This document shows positions 35,560 through 47,280 of a stretch of DNA of 64,000 nt, in pieces. Position 1 is the stretch's first letter. Each line of letters starts with the position of its first letter. The translations under genes and the position numbers were made by a program. Source of the DNA: Heterobilharzia americana (lineage: Eukaryota; Platyhelminthes; Trematoda; Strigeidida; Schistosomatidae); contig OX104129.1 of NCBI GenBank assembly GCA_944470555.2, positions 82,792,820-82,856,819 of the forward strand. The letters run 5' to 3'. The notes beneath the pieces are model-generated. The model was not told the DNA's origin. It made no database searches and saw nothing but the letters and a program-made list of their open reading frames with translations.

Positions 35560-35822
35560 TAACATTTTTCCATCTTGAACCTCTTTGAAGTAACATTGTA
35601 CGACGGCCCAGACAGTCACTAGACATCCTGAGCACATGCCCCAGCCACCTGAGTCAATAAAAGTTCATGACCTTAGTAGTCAACTTTCCTCTTTCCCCTA
35701 AAACCCTAAACTTGATCTCTGTGCTACTGATGTGGTGACAACACATCACGAGACTTATGCTGCGAAGGTGATGGTGGTCAAACACCTCATGTCCTCTACC
35801 CTTCATGATCAAGTTTAACAGT

Positions 35823-35868
<46 letters not shown>

Positions 35869-36420
35869 AAATAGGACAGACTGCAGCACATTACACCATG
35901 ACCCTAAATAGACAATCGTATTTCACAGTGGCGCTATCAGTGACATAAGTTGGTGAAAGCCAATCGAGAATTTTGCATCCATGCAGAGATTTTGATGGTA
36001 ACTGATGCACTAAGAGTGATCTGATTTCTTATGCCTGCGTTGCAGAACCTCAAAGAGGATAAATATGTGGTATATACACTCACGACTAGGTGTGGAAGCC
36101 ACCCGGTTTTCTCGCGCTTGTTGTCCCAAAGCTCCACTAAGACGTCTGATAATTATACTACCTGAAATCTTCTATGCTATGCATTCGTCAAGTTGATTCC
36201 GTGGTGATTATCACAACAGGATTTCTCTTCTTTTTTGAAAACTGGTATAACCACCGGTTGAGACCAGTTGGATGAAAAAATATCTGACTCCAGTCAACCT
36301 TAGTAATAATCCCCTACCACTGTCCTTAAATTCATCGGCAACCAGTCCGTCTGGCCCTGCTTCTATTCCTCATTTCAGGTTACTTGCACCTTTACCAAAT
36401 TTTATAAGTTCTGGGTTCCT
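35560..36420 (-). mobile_element. LINE family 2, RT copy with microsatellite interruption
   Basis: The minus strand reads, in shifted frames, AGPDGL-type sequence before the RT domain (GQTDWLP and PDGLVADEFK readings near 36340-36380), IRNQITLSAS, KISAWMQNSRLAFTNLCH, YCEIRLSI and the C-terminal end. A (TA)n(GA)n tract at 35823-35868 interrupts the region after CAAVC. It carries heavy decay and a large internal deletion of the central RT. Confidence 0.75.
35823..35868. repeat. (TA)n(GA)n compound microsatellite
   Basis: About 11 TA units run directly into about 12 GA units. The tract lies inside the decayed LINE family 2 copy, in a region that is unique coding sequence in other copies. Confidence 0.9.
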
Positions 36421-37224
36421 ATGAAAAGGTCCCTTTGAGAATCCAACTACAAATTGGGCAGAAGAATTGTAACCGTTGCCTGGTTAAACTATCCCCGGAG
36501 TGTTTCACCCATCTTGCCAGTAGAGCTGCATAATATAAATAAGCATATTTTTGAGTGCCAACCTTCATAATTAGAAAAAAGATAGACTGAGTCATTACCA
36601 GATTCAGTCTTATCATATTCTCTTAAAACTTTCAAACCTGTTTTGTACTCCTCTACAAATGAATCTATGGGGATTAAAGTGAATAAGCTTCAGTAATTAT
36701 GTTTAGTCAAAGTTTGAGTAGCCCTTAACTATGCATCCACCAGTAAAAACTTAACAAACAATTTTGCTCATAAAACATTTTCAATAACCTTCATGTTCTT
36801 AATTCTTGTTGTAAACTTACCATATTTATCTAAGCTTTAATCAGACAAGTACTTCATTCTTTAGTATAATGCAACTGATTTTCAAGATGTCTGCATTATC
36901 ATTTCCTTTTCATTATTCGAATATATTTCATTTACAACCCATTTATCTAATGCTTGACTTATTCAACTCGATCAAGTCAAATATTGATCCTAAAGTCTAT
37001 AAAATTATTCGAATGCTTGCTAGCATAATTATCATTAATGTTATCAGTAAAACTACTAGTAGAAATAGTAGTAATAGCGACAGTAGTAATACTAATTTGA
37101 TGGAGACTATGTCATGTCATGTTATTACTGACTCCAAAATCACCAAACCTGGCCAGCGTTTTTATACATAACTCAAAATATACACATTAAAGTGAAGCCT
37201 ATATGAAAACAAATTAGCTAGCTT
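36421..37224. other. Intron spacer with one unassigned frame
   Basis: A 100-codon + frame at 36869-37171 (MSALSFPFHYSNIFHLQPIY and on, with a Ser/Asn-rich end) has mildly coding-like composition, but no acceptor or donor of good quality and no family match. It is left uncalled. Confidence 0.3.
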
Positions 37225-37615
37225 ACATTTCGTATTCTATGTTCAGGAGTGCGCATCCACTACCCCACTCCCAGGGATCGAACCCAGGACCTTCAGCTTC
37301 TACGGCTAGCACATAACTATTGATCCACTGGGTTGGAATCTAGTTGTCCATATTTCTTATTCCTGTTAGTTCCCAATACAAAACGATCTCTATCTAATGT
37401 CAACGTGGAGCAACTGTCCTCATGTACGACTTGGTTGGTTCAGCGGTCATGACTTCTCATCGAAACTTCAGAAATCACGCCTCTAAGCTAGTCACCAATG
37501 AGCATTAGATTAATTCAGTTTGAAGGTTTGTGGGGATTTCATTGATTTCAAGTTGGTATTCATCGTGAACTGACATCAGTCACTTCACTTCCAACTGAAT
37601 CATCACCTTTACTCC
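37225..37615 (-). mobile_element. SINE-1, two adjacent minus-strand pieces
   Basis: 37235-37515 holds the B box (GGGATCGAACCC on +), A-box region (ATTGATCCACTGG on +) and 5' leader. 37520-37610 holds a second SINE-1 3' end (GGGGATTTCATTGATTTCAA, then CTGACATCAGTC on +). The hammerhead is lost at the truncated left end. Confidence 0.65.
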
Positions 37616-38583
37616 GATTTTAAACGAATAACCTTTCCTTAAAATGTTAAGACATTAAATGTTACCGTATTCACATGAAAATACCGCGTTAAATTAGGAA
37701 TTTTATTTAATTAAACTTAAGCTCAAGATTTACTCTGTTAGATGCAATTTATTTTTGTTTAAACACAATTAAAATATCTTTATTTTGTTTTGGTAATCTA
37801 TGACCTCATCAGTACTGTACACAATAATAACAACTACTTCTACTCTGATTGTTGCTACCATTGACTGCTTATCATAAGGATCTTTTCACAATCTGAATAT
37901 TGGAAACAGCTAACAGCTTGAAGATAAAATCCGTTTCTACATGTGTGCACCAGCATGACTCTTGTTTTAACCTCTGTCCCATTTTTATTTAAACTGATTT
38001 AAACAAACAAACCAACAAATAAGTGGACATGAATTGAACAAGATAATGTAACACCAATACGATGTCCATATCTCTTTTTTTTCATTCTTGAAAGATAAAT
38101 AAAGATAACTGAACAAGTCATGCCTTAGATAGTAATTCATTTCGAATCATTTTTCCTTTTATTTCGCTTTAACAATTTTGTATTAGTTAGTTATTAATGC
38201 TGTTGTTTTTATCATTTCAGTTACTATTGTTACTACCAATGTTTATATTCTTGTTTATACATCATTTTCTGACAGGTAAACACAACAGGCAAAGTTCTAT
38301 GTATAAAGAATTAAGTGAATATTTGTGATAAGATATCAGTCACATGTGCGAATTATCACTGTTTAAACAAGTGAAGTGAGATAAGAATATAAAGTGGTCA
38401 TGTTTAATCACAAAATAAATGAATAAATATGACTAAAAATCCATTCTGCTATACTCGTCAGCATGTATTATTACTAAACAATAAAAGTAAATAATGCTTA
38501 CTTAACTACTAACGTATTTACGTAGAAAGATAAATCAAATAGGCATAAAATGATAAAGTATTAATTTCGGAACTTTATTATTA
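37616..38583. other. Intron spacer with a possible 55-nt exon
   Basis: TTTTTATCATTTCAG ends at 38220, and GACAG|GTAAAC lies at 38276, bounding 55 bases with two open frames. Neither frame joins in phase with the gene 2 exons, so the site is noted but not called as coding. Confidence 0.3.
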
Positions 38584-39500
38584 TAAAAGGTAAATGGACG
38601 ACACTTATCTTATTTGCGACAAAACATGTTCAGTGGAAGAGCTGTTAAGACGCTTCAATGATTGTCACCTGTCCATTGAATTCACTGTACGAAGAAGAGT
38701 TAAACTCATCGTACAACTTTCTAGACGTAATCTTGAAGAGAAGGGATGATAACTCGATTCAAATGTCAGTCTATCGAAAACCAAAATGGACTGGTCAGTT
38801 CACTGACTTTTATAGTTGGGTATCTCTTGGTTGTAAAAGAAATATCATTCACTCACTGTGTTCCAGAATCTATAAAATCGGTTGAGAAGATACGATGGAT
38901 GCTGAAATCGAAACTCTTAGAACAACACTATTTAATAACGGATACCCTAAAAGAATTATTGATAAGAAATCTGAAGAAACGAACCACTCCTCATCCCATT
39001 ACAGTCCCTAAGGATGTTTTAACCGTGAGTCTAGAATCAAAGAAGACACCACAGCCGAAGTGCTGAAAAATCGTCTGTCAAGATGCACCAATAGTAGCTT
39101 CTATGCTGCTAGACTCAGATTGATATTCCCCAGCTGCCATCTGATTCGTCAGTACGTGAAGTATAGGCTCCCACTTATATCCATATCTATGTATATCTAC
39201 AAGTTCACATGCTCCTGTGCAGCTGACCACATTGGACGTTGTAAGCGGGCCCTCCGAAAACGTGTTGCTGAACACTACCCAGTTCGGTTTACTAGAGGCA
39301 AGCAAAGGAAAACGACTTCATCCATATGTGAACATCTTGTTGAATTGGGACACTCAGCATCTCGAGATTCATTCTTTAACATAATTTAAAAAGTTAAATT
39401 CAACTACTCCAAAGGTTTACGTTTCCACCACTTATGCATAGCTGAAGCATTAGCTATACATGAAAGAAAACCAAAATTTTGCACTCAAAAAGTTTTGTGA
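38584..39500 (+). mobile_element. Penelope-like element, most complete copy
   Basis: From the RT active site onward: MDDTYLICDKTCSVEELLRR (YMDD-type box), FNDCHLSIEFT, frameshift, NFLDVILKRRDDNSIQMSVY, RKPKWTGQF, CKRNIIHSLCSRIYKI, a stop, TLFNNGYPKRIIDKK, AEVLKNRLSRCTNSSFYAAR, YIYKFTCSCAADHIGRCKRA (GIY-YIG with HIG in place of YIG), KRVAEH, SSICEHLVELGHSA, and AEALAIHERKPKF. It is 5'-truncated at the RT box. At least four frameshifts or stops are present, so it is not functional. Confidence 0.85.
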
Positions 39501-40369
39501 AACCACTTTCTCTACCTTGGCCTTACCAATTCATTTTGTTGATTTTGTCAATTTTCAGTTCACTAAAGTGGTATACTTCTCTTCTATTATCATCATCATT
39601 ATCATCAATTTTCACTTCATTGACACCATTTGACCCATATTTCATTCATTCCTTAATAATTGACCTATTTTACACGTTTCGGCTTTATTATCACCGTTTT
39701 ACAATTCTTTGACAGCACTTATCTCTTATCTCACCATTTGTTATCGATTCGTTCCTTAGTCAAAGTGACTCATTTTCTACCTGTTCCACTTGAACAAATA
39801 CCACCACCTACACCGATTGTATATTTTGTATATTGACTGAGCAACTCCCTTTTCAGTGCAATTATCTGTCACTTTACCGAATATAAATACGACTGTACAG
39901 CTTGATAATGAAGTTGTTGAAAAAAAATATTTCTTCGCTGATACATGCCTTGTTCTTGTTAACAAAATGATAAGGTGATTTTTAACGTCTAAAACATGTC
40001 TTATCGGTAACTAGTTGAGGTTGTAAAAAACATGAGATCTAACATTGATGTTTCATATGAAAAATAAAGTCAACAGAAAGGAAAACGCGAATCTGACCCT
40101 GACTTATAGATACGCTTCAGTAAAGTCTTTAAAATTAATCATGACTTGAAGCGCAAAGTTTTTGTTTAGGAAGGAGCCACAAAACTCTTGTTGGAAGTGT
40201 TGGAAGCAAGATACTGGAACGAAATTGCTTGAATTACCCCAGTTAAACTTGGAGGTATAAGCAGATACTGTTATCAAGAGGTTACTGTTAGGAAATTACG
40301 ATTAGAATTGTGAGAACACCGTAGCTATAGGTAAATACGAACAGTCATCTTTCCGTTTTCTATTTGACA
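39501..40369. other. Intron spacer, nothing recognised
   Basis: Possibly PLE 3' UTR at the start, then AT-rich sequence without recognised features. Confidence 0.4.
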
Positions 40370-41869
40370 GAGGTACCTGGCGATTGGAAGAAGGGTTACC
40401 TTGTCAAACTGCCGAAGAAGGGTGACCTCAGTGTTTGCAAGAACTGACGCGGAATCACTCTCCTGTCCACCCAAAGCAAGTAAAATATTAAGCCGCATCA
40501 TTCTGGAGAGGCTTAAAGATGCACTGGATTCAAAACTACCACCAGAACAGGCTGGCTGGCTGGCTGGATTCAGGAAGCACAAATCGTGTGCAGACCAAAT
40601 TGCAACGCCACGCTACGCATCATCATAGAACAGAGCATAGAATGGCAGTCAACTCAATTCTCTACCTCAACTTCATCGACTTTGAGAAGGCCTTTGACAG
40701 CGTCGACCGAGAAGTAATTTGGAAGCTGCTTCACTACTATGGAGTACCACAAACCTTTATCCGCCTCGTTCAACAACTATATGAAGATGCCACATGCCGG
40801 CCAAGTAATTCACAATGGGAAGCTCAGTGATGCTTTTGAAGTGAAGTGAAGTGAAGACAGGAGTGAAACAAGGTTGCCTACTATCCCCCATGATATTCCT
40901 GATTGTGGTCAACTGGACTGGATCATGCATGAAACAGTGGGGAGCTGTGAGAAGAGGGGGATACGCTGGCTGGACTGCGGAAAACAACCTAGAAGAAGAC
41001 TTGGATTTCGCCAACGATGACTAGTGTCTGATGTCACACAAACTTGAAGATGTACAGGCGAAAACTAACAAGTTGGCAGAAGAGGTGAGGCAGCGAAGAC
41101 GGGACTTCAGGTGAATATAGAGAAGACAGAGGTGATGGAGATACCGCACCACCACCACCAACAACAACAAACTCCAATCACCGTCAACGGGAGAAACTTA
41201 AAGGAAGTAACTTCCTTCACTTATCTAAGAAGCACTATTTCAACTACAGGAAGCACAGGCACACACAAGGATGTCAAATTCAGAATCGGAAAAGCAAGAC
41301 AGGTGTTCATTAGCCTGAAACCACTGTGGAGATCTTCTGCACTGCACTCAGCATGCGGAACAAGATACGGATTTTCAACACCAACACCAGTCAAGTCAGT
41401 GCTTCTATGTGATGGTTGAGAGACTTGGCGCGTTACGGAAGGGATTTCCAATAAACTACAGACATTCATCAACAACTGCCACCCACGCTGGCTCGCTACT
41501 GAAGATCAGATGGCCAGAATAGTTGGAATAAGCAAGAACGAGCTGTGGGAACGAACCAACCAAGAACCTATCACTCAACAAATATGCAGGAGGAAGTGGA
41601 GATGGATTGGGCATGCACTGAGAAGGCCGACTGAGGACATCACGCGTCAGGCCAGGTACTCGAGTGGAATCCCCATGGGAAGCGACGAGTTGTGTGTCCG
41701 TGGTGAGGGTGACATGGAAGAGATCGTGCGAGGAGGAAATGCGAGCTTGTGGGCTGTCGTGGAACCAGGTTCAAAAGATCTCAGAGAACAGAGTTCACTG
41801 GAGACGTGCTACTGAAGCCCTATGTTCCACTAGGAACCCAAGGGACTAATAATAATAATAATAATAATA
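40370..41869 (+). mobile_element. RTE-like LINE (family 1), 5'-truncated with intact 3' tail
   Basis: In broken frames: VPGDWKKGYLVKLPKKGDLS, KLPPEQAGWLAGWLDSGS with about four GGCT units (40551-40568), YLNFIDFEKAFDSVDREVIW, YYGVPQTFIRLVQQLYEDAT, LDFANDD (altered FADD box) followed by a stop, KTEVMEIPHHHHQQQQTPIT, FTYLRSTISTTGSTG, ERTNQEPITQQICRRKWRWI, GHALRRPTEDITRQARYSSG and GDMEEIV. It ends in (AAT)n at 41846-41869. It lies in a gene 2 intron, in the same sense as the gene. Confidence 0.9.
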
Positions 41870-42059
41870 CATTCTTGGTCATGGTTGTCATTCAAGAACC
41901 ACATTTGACTCTGAAGGAATTATCAGTGTGGAGAAAGAAGACAAAAATTGAAAGTCCCATGAGATCAAAGTGCATGACAAGACAGAAAATAGTTTTTACC
42001 ATCGAAAAATAGTTCAAGCCTGATTTTAAAGATTAATCCTTTCTTTCAATGAAACACAG

Positions 42060-42160
42060 GCAGAAAGTATATTTGTTGTTGGTTTATGCTTTCTAGATGA
42101 TAGCGTTTTACTTCAATGTTCTCATTATGAAGCTGCTTTCAGACTGAATCTTGCTAAAAG
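42060..42160 (+). CDS. Gene 2, internal exon
   Basis: The acceptor TTTCTTTCAATGAAACACAG ends at 42059 and the donor AAAAG|GTAAAC lies at 42161. The phase-0 frame reads AESIFVVGLCFLDDSVLLQC, SHYEAAFRLNLAK, leaving AG (phase 2). Both splice sites are good and the frame is clearly coding-like. Joining to 47064 gives LNLAKR-VSMDWN with correct phase. Joining to the alternative exon at 45455 also works. The protein is not recognised. The exon sits just downstream of an RTE-like copy and just upstream of a SINE-1 fold-back. Confidence 0.6.
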
Positions 42161-42179
42161 GTAAACCTTAATTTAGAGG

Positions 42180-42500
42180 TTAGCGGGAATTCATTGATTT
42201 CAAGTTGATATTCATCACGAAGCCAAAGAGCACTGAACAGTTGATACGTCCTAGTATATGACTCCCTGGCAGTGCGTAACTATCACCCGTTCAAGGATGT
42301 AACCTAGAACATTAAAGATCCGCAGCAAGCATTTAGACACTGTGATAGTGGGCCTGGATTTAGTGTTCCACATTTTCCAACTTCTTTCCATTCGTGATAT
42401 ACCGTGACATTCATCCGATTCCATCACTCAGTATTTGTTCATGGCAGTCCTCCAACTCATGTCAGGCCACGATGTATGCTAACTTGAAGTCAATAAATCC
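42180..42500. mobile_element. SINE-1 fold-back pair
   Basis: The minus arm (42180-42430) has the 3' end, a broken hammerhead (CCAGGGA, GACGTATC), a worn tRNA head and the leader. The plus arm (42435-42500) holds only the 3' end: CCAACTCATGTCAGGCCACG, ACTTGAAGTCAATAAATCCT. The same end sequence opens the minus arm as its reverse complement (GGAATTCATTGATTTCAAGT). Confidence 0.65.
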
Positions 42501-42889
42501 TCACAAACCACCTGCTGTGACGGATGTGGGATCATGCGAATGGGTAAAGTGATACTGAGACTCAATAGACACCTCAGCCGAATGCTTTTACGACTGACCT
42601 CACTCAGTACCCTCTGTTTTACCGAGCTGCAAAACACCAGAAGACAAAGATGGTCTGTGATTGAAAGAACAACGATAACGTTCATTAGACAAATACATGA
42701 TATACATGTATTTACAAAGCTCTGAGAAAATGAAGCTACAAATGAACCGATCCGATTTGTTATGTGCTGTTGAATTTCTCCAATCAGGTTCTCATTTCAG
42801 TCCATGCATAAATTATGATCTAAGCATGATCTAAAAACAATTTCTGTACTGGCTGCCCTTTGTTGTAACGTATCACCCCCAAATTGAAT
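42501..42889. other. Intron spacer, nothing recognised
   Basis: No exon or repeat was recognised. Confidence 0.35.
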
Positions 42890-43240
42890 GACTCATCAAT
42901 GCTCATTTATGACTTGCTTTAGGATGATATTTCCAAAGTCCTGATGAGAAGTCACGACCTCTGAGACAAAACAAGTCTAACTTCAAGACAGGTACTCAAT
43001 GACAGTATCGAATAAAGATCTATGTCATGAACTAAAAAATTAGGAACATAAGGACCGTTGAATTCTGATCCACTGAATCAGCGGTAACTTGCTGGCTAAG
43101 AAAGCTAAACGTCTCAAGTTTGATCCAAAGCAGGGTGATAGATGCGTTCTGCTGAGAAATCTGATACTGGGATGAAACTACTATACAATCCTTCCAGGTT
43201 TTCAGTGGTTCTACAGCTAATTTACTCTTAACATTGAAAA
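42890..43240 (+). mobile_element. SINE-1, decayed plus copy
   Basis: The leader, an A-box region (TGAATCAGCGGTAACTTGC), a B box as AAGTTTGATCC and a degenerate hammerhead (CTGAGAA, ATC...GGAT, GAAA) can be followed. The ribozyme core is mutated at the G8/A9 positions. Confidence 0.55.
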
Positions 43241-43399
43241 TCATATGTTTTACATTCGTTTATTTTCATTACTTGAACCCGTATTCAAGCGTTTTGTCCA
43301 GCAAACATCAGTCTAATCAGGAACATAACTGATAACTTCTCAACCATTATGGTTAATAAAAGTTATCTAATGTTTTTCAAGTACAACATCCCAAAGCCC

Positions 43400-43640
43400 T
43401 GGCTTTTTCATGCACGACGTCAGTTAGAGGACTAGGTAACATCTGAAAGTATGCGATAGCTGCTTCATCCTACTTAGCGCTGCGTGGGCATGACTCCATA
43501 AGTAATTGAGTCTACTACTGTCATGTCTAGAGAGGAAGTCATTACCGTTTATCCAAAGAGTTAGAATCTGAGGGTCCATATTTTCCTTTCATCAATTCGC
43601 GATATGTTGCTAGTATTGCCCAATATCATCACTGGCTATC
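43400..43640 (-). mobile_element. SINE-1, strongly decayed minus copy
   Basis: The + strand shows CCAAAGAGTTAGAATCTGAG, TCCATATTTTCCTTTCATCA and ATTCGCGATATGTTGC, collinear with the leader of other minus-strand SINE-1 copies. Its orientation is opposite to 42890-43240. Confidence 0.45.
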
Positions 43641-44104
43641 CGCACCACTACTTACTTGAATCATCCCTAGCGTTAATTAATTATCATTTGAACTTTACTA
43701 GGTCATTAATGTGGACATCAACAAAGATGACTGGTCAAAGGTCAAAATTTTAAAAATCTTGAAATTTTACAAGGTTTTTTTCAACATTTAAGAATGTAAC
43801 CTTTGAAACCTATGGGTATATACTAGTAGCAGAAGTTATGTTCATAGATTATTTTTCATTTTTATAGTAACTGCCAAAGGCAAGACTTTATCACAATAAC
43901 AGAAAACATGTTTATTGACCAAGGTATACTAAGAACACAGAAAAAACACTTCAAATATTGTACATGAGGCATAATGTTTTCTTAAGATGCTTTGATTTGT
44001 GGTAAATGAATACGTAATTAATGCTAAACCTGTATCCTTACAAAATGTTTCTAAATATTAATTTCAGCGGATATGGAGCCTTTATTTGTAGAATGAGGAT
44101 AAAA
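43641..44104. other. Intron spacer, nothing recognised
   Basis: AT-rich sequence without recognised features. Confidence 0.35.
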
Positions 44105-44590
44105 TGAGTTTATGCCGGAGACTACCAGTTGAATCCAAGGAGTACGTTTCATCTAATTTAGGTTTCGTCATCTAGATGCACCCGCACTCCAGTTAGTGAT
44201 GTTGTTTCTCCTGAGATTCGAATCCAGTAGAAATCACTTCAAACAGCAAAGCGTTCCAGTGAGGTCACTGGGTATCTAAAACACCACTCTCTATGTGATG
44301 GCTATCAATTGTTGTTTGATATATGCTCCAGTACCCCAGGGGATAACCCTTTGATGTTTGAAGCGATGAGCACTGAGCTCGAGTCTTATTGGAAAGAATA
44401 TCACTCACTGGAGTCAAGGCACATCGACTGAAGAGTCTCAAACAAGATAAAACGCGCATCGTGGGTTCCACTGCTAGTCATCAGGATGATTACAACACCA
44501 CAGGTATCCGGCAGTATCGCGGCATCGTCATACGAACCCATCTACTAACAGAGGTGGAGCGATTCAGCCTTATTGCATTGCAACGAAGAA
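44105..44590. mobile_element. SINE-2 fold-back pair with one-sided tail
   Basis: The minus arm (44105-44275) and plus arm (44325-44485) both run from a tRNA-like head to the hammerhead and the CTGCTAGTCA-type end, with heads facing each other across about 50 bases. The left hammerhead has ATGACGA and the right has CTGAAGA with AAAA for GAAA, so both are broken. The tail (TATCCGGCAGTATCGCGGCA, ACTAACAGAGGTGGAGCGAT) follows only the plus arm. Confidence 0.75.
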
Positions 44591-45454
44591 CTGTGAGTAT
44601 CAAACAATAAAATAAATTGATTTATATGAACAGAAAATAAATAATGAATATATAAAAAAGGGGATAAAAGGTTACTTTGAATTTCAAGGTTATTCACAAG
44701 TACCGTCAGATGTATTTTGAAACCGAGAAATGAAAAATTAGTAAAGTTGATTTTTCAAATGCAGATAAGGTGATTCTGTATGAAATTTTAGCAAATTAGT
44801 TAGAAATTCTTTGCCCCTGAACATCTGTTGATTATTTCTTACGATTTCCGAAGATGTGTTGGGAAAAGCAATTTCAAATAGGTTATGTAGCCATTAAGAT
44901 AACACACACCGCTGTGATTGTTAACTTACCCATAATGTGCTGCTTTCACAACCTTTACTTCAACGTTATCTAGCCTTCAAGGAAAATTCGTTGAATTATA
45001 AAGGGTCTGATGATGAAGATAATTTTCGATATGTATTTAAACTTGAAGATACATGATACACAGTTCAATGAGTGTCTTTTTTAAGTGGGATATTATCTTG
45101 GAGATTTTAACATATTTACTTAGCTTACGTAACAGTAATTTGTTCCAATACAGTCACGAACACATAATCTAGTAATTATGTAGGTCAGTATTACAAAGGA
45201 ACTACCACTGTGCATGAAATCGTTACAATTTATGAAAAAATTTAGCCTTTAGGATTGTCGATAATCATGAATGCTGTGGATTACAAATCATAACTGAATA
45301 TTTATCATGTATTCATGCGGCTAGCTTAAATACTGGGCTACACTAAAACTCTCCACTAATTATATTCCATGACATTGTTCCCTTTTGAATGTCTTCTCAA
45401 CGCATTATGTACTCTCGCATGTTTTCAAAATCTTTTCAAACTTTCGTTTCTTAG
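44591..45454. other. Intron spacer, nothing recognised
   Basis: AT-rich. No exon or repeat was recognised before the acceptor at 45454. Confidence 0.35.
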
Positions 45455-45578
45455 GCTAAGAACAAAACAAAGAAAAAGTGTTCTGCTGGTTGAAAATGGA
45501 TTTGTAAATGCTCAAAAATACACCATATTAGTATTCTTAGGATGCTTGTATGAGGCTGTGAATTTCCGCGCTGACTGA
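45455..45578 (+). CDS. Gene 2, possible alternative last exon
   Basis: Acceptor CTTTCGTTTCTTAG ends at 45454. The first base G completes the phase-2 codon from 42160, and the frame reads LRTKQRKSVLLVENGFVNAQ, KYTILVFLGCLYEAVNFRAD, then TGA at 45576-45578. It competes with the terminal exon at 47064, which has a stronger acceptor. It may be a real alternative end or a chance frame. No polyadenylation signal stands out close by. Confidence 0.3.
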
Positions 45579-45689
45579 CTGAACTGCTACCATCAAAACT
45601 ACCTTCAATTTTTTGTTAATTTCCGAAACTGAGGACAGATGCTGTTCTAAATCTAGCTGCCCGTTTCAAACTTATGCCTTCACTACTGT

Positions 45690-46360
45690 TATTATTGACA
45701 CTATTCTTATCATCATTTGTGCCTTCGGTTCCTAATAAAACATAAAACTTCATTAGCACGTCTCCACTCAACTCTCTTCTCTGAAATCTTCAAAACCTGG
45801 CGACACCACTGCCCACAAACTCTCATTTCCTCCTCACACGATCTCCTCCATGCCACTCTCAACTCACACGCACAACTCGTCACTTCCCATCTCGGTTACA
45901 CTCGAGTGCCTGGCCTGACGCGTGATGTCCCCAGTCAGCCTTCTCAGTGTTTGCCCAATCCAATCCATCTCCACTTCCTTCTACTGCATATTTGTTGGGT
46001 GATAGATTCTTGGTTGGATGGTTGGTTGCCAGCCAGATTTCCTTGTTGCTTATTCTTACTATTCTGGCCATCTGATCTTGAGTATCGAGCCAGTGTAGGT
46101 GGCAGTTGTTGATGAATGTATGTAGTTTGTTGGAAATCCCTTTCGTAACGCACCAAGTCTCTCAACCATACAGAAGCACTGACTTGACTGGTGTTGATGT
46201 TGGAAATCGGGATGTTGTTCGACATGCTGAATGCAGTGCAGAAGATCTCCACATTGGTTTCAGGTAAATGAAATCCTGTCTTGCTGTCTTTCCGATCCTG
46301 GGTGTCTTTGACGTTCTCATCTGTGCCTGTGTCGCCTGTAGTTGAAACAGTGCTGCCTAA
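45690..46360 (-). mobile_element. RTE-like LINE (family 1), 3' part
   Basis: A degenerate AAT tail lies at the left. The minus strand then reads MARIVRISNKEIWLATNHPT, KNLSPNKYAVEGSGDGLDWA in shifted frame, and upstream FSMSNNIPISNINTSQVSAS with VWLRDLVRYERDFQQTTYIH. Nearly identical broken frames occur at 56492-56909, so the two copies share the same frameshifts. It is 5'-truncated near 46360. Confidence 0.85.
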
Positions 46361-46516
46361 TTAAAAACGCTACGCAGACGTAATAATTATTTCTTTTAAA
46401 AAATTTGTAGGGAAAGCGAATTTGTTGAAGTATTCAGTGCTGATAATTTCACACAGTATCATACATATTGTTTTGAACAAAGCGATCATCACTATAATTA
46501 CTATCATTACTATCAC

Positions 46517-46547
<31 letters not shown>

Positions 46548-47063
46548 CAGTTAGGAAGTAGTTAATAATAAAAGTAATATAAACAATGCAAAAAAAGAGG
46601 TTTCGCATCTATAAAAGTTCAAGTTAAATACTTTACAGGATTTGTCTGTTTCACTCTAAATACGATCAGAAAAATGAAAATTAACATGTGAAGGAAAATT
46701 ATGTTACATTGAGATCTTCCCAATTATCTTGGCTATGAATAATCAAAAATTGCAGCTTGACAGTTTCGCGTTTATAAATAATTTGTAAATAGCTTTACTG
46801 TTATGAGTAAATACGTTTCAAACCTTCATTGTTGATAAATACAAACTATCAGTCAGTTACTTGGAAGCTAAATAATCGGAATAACTTGGTAATTTACAAC
46901 CAATTTTGGAGTTTGATATGTCAGCTCACCGTCTTTCTTTACATTTTCCAGTACTATAAGTTTTTCTGTATAAGATAATGAGGGGACTTATGCACATGTG
47001 ACTGAAAAGATCTTTTTCAACGTACATCATTGTAACTAATGTTTCCCTGTTTTTTTTTTACAG
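46361..47063. other. Intron spacer with (ATT)n microsatellite
   Basis: (ATT)n near 46518-46546 may be a leftover tail of an older insertion. The rest is AT-rich up to the polypyrimidine tract at 47045-47063. Confidence 0.45.
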
Positions 47064-47181
47064 GGTTTCAATGGATTGGAATCGATTGTTTACTTCCATA
47101 TATGTTGAGTTTCTGCTTGAAATTCCTCTGACGGGTTTAGAAAAAAAATCAGTAGAGAAAATAAAGAAATTTTTAGAATAG
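47064..47181 (+). CDS. Gene 2, terminal coding exon
   Basis: A very strong acceptor (T-rich run then ACAG, ending 47063) is followed by G, which completes the split codon from 42160, and then VSMDWNRLFTSIYVEFLLEI, PLTGLEKKSVEKIKKFLE and TAG at 47179-47181. The C-terminus is charged and helical in character. The other two frames stop within about 15 codons or carry no continuation. The family is not recognised. It sits about 100 bases before an inverted fragment of RTE endonuclease. Confidence 0.6.
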
Positions 47182-47280
47182 AATGAGCCTATTTTATTTC
47201 ACCATATCTCATCAATTGTAAACAGTCTACAACAAAAGTGAAATATCAGTAGTAATAGTGATATAACATACTTTAAATAT

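Noticed and set aside
36869..37171. 100-codon frame with Ser/Asn-rich end
   Set aside because: No good splice signals or recognised family, and low-complexity codons in the second half.
38221..38275. 55-nt interval with good acceptor and donor
   Set aside because: Neither open frame joins in phase to the gene 2 exons. Kept only as a note.
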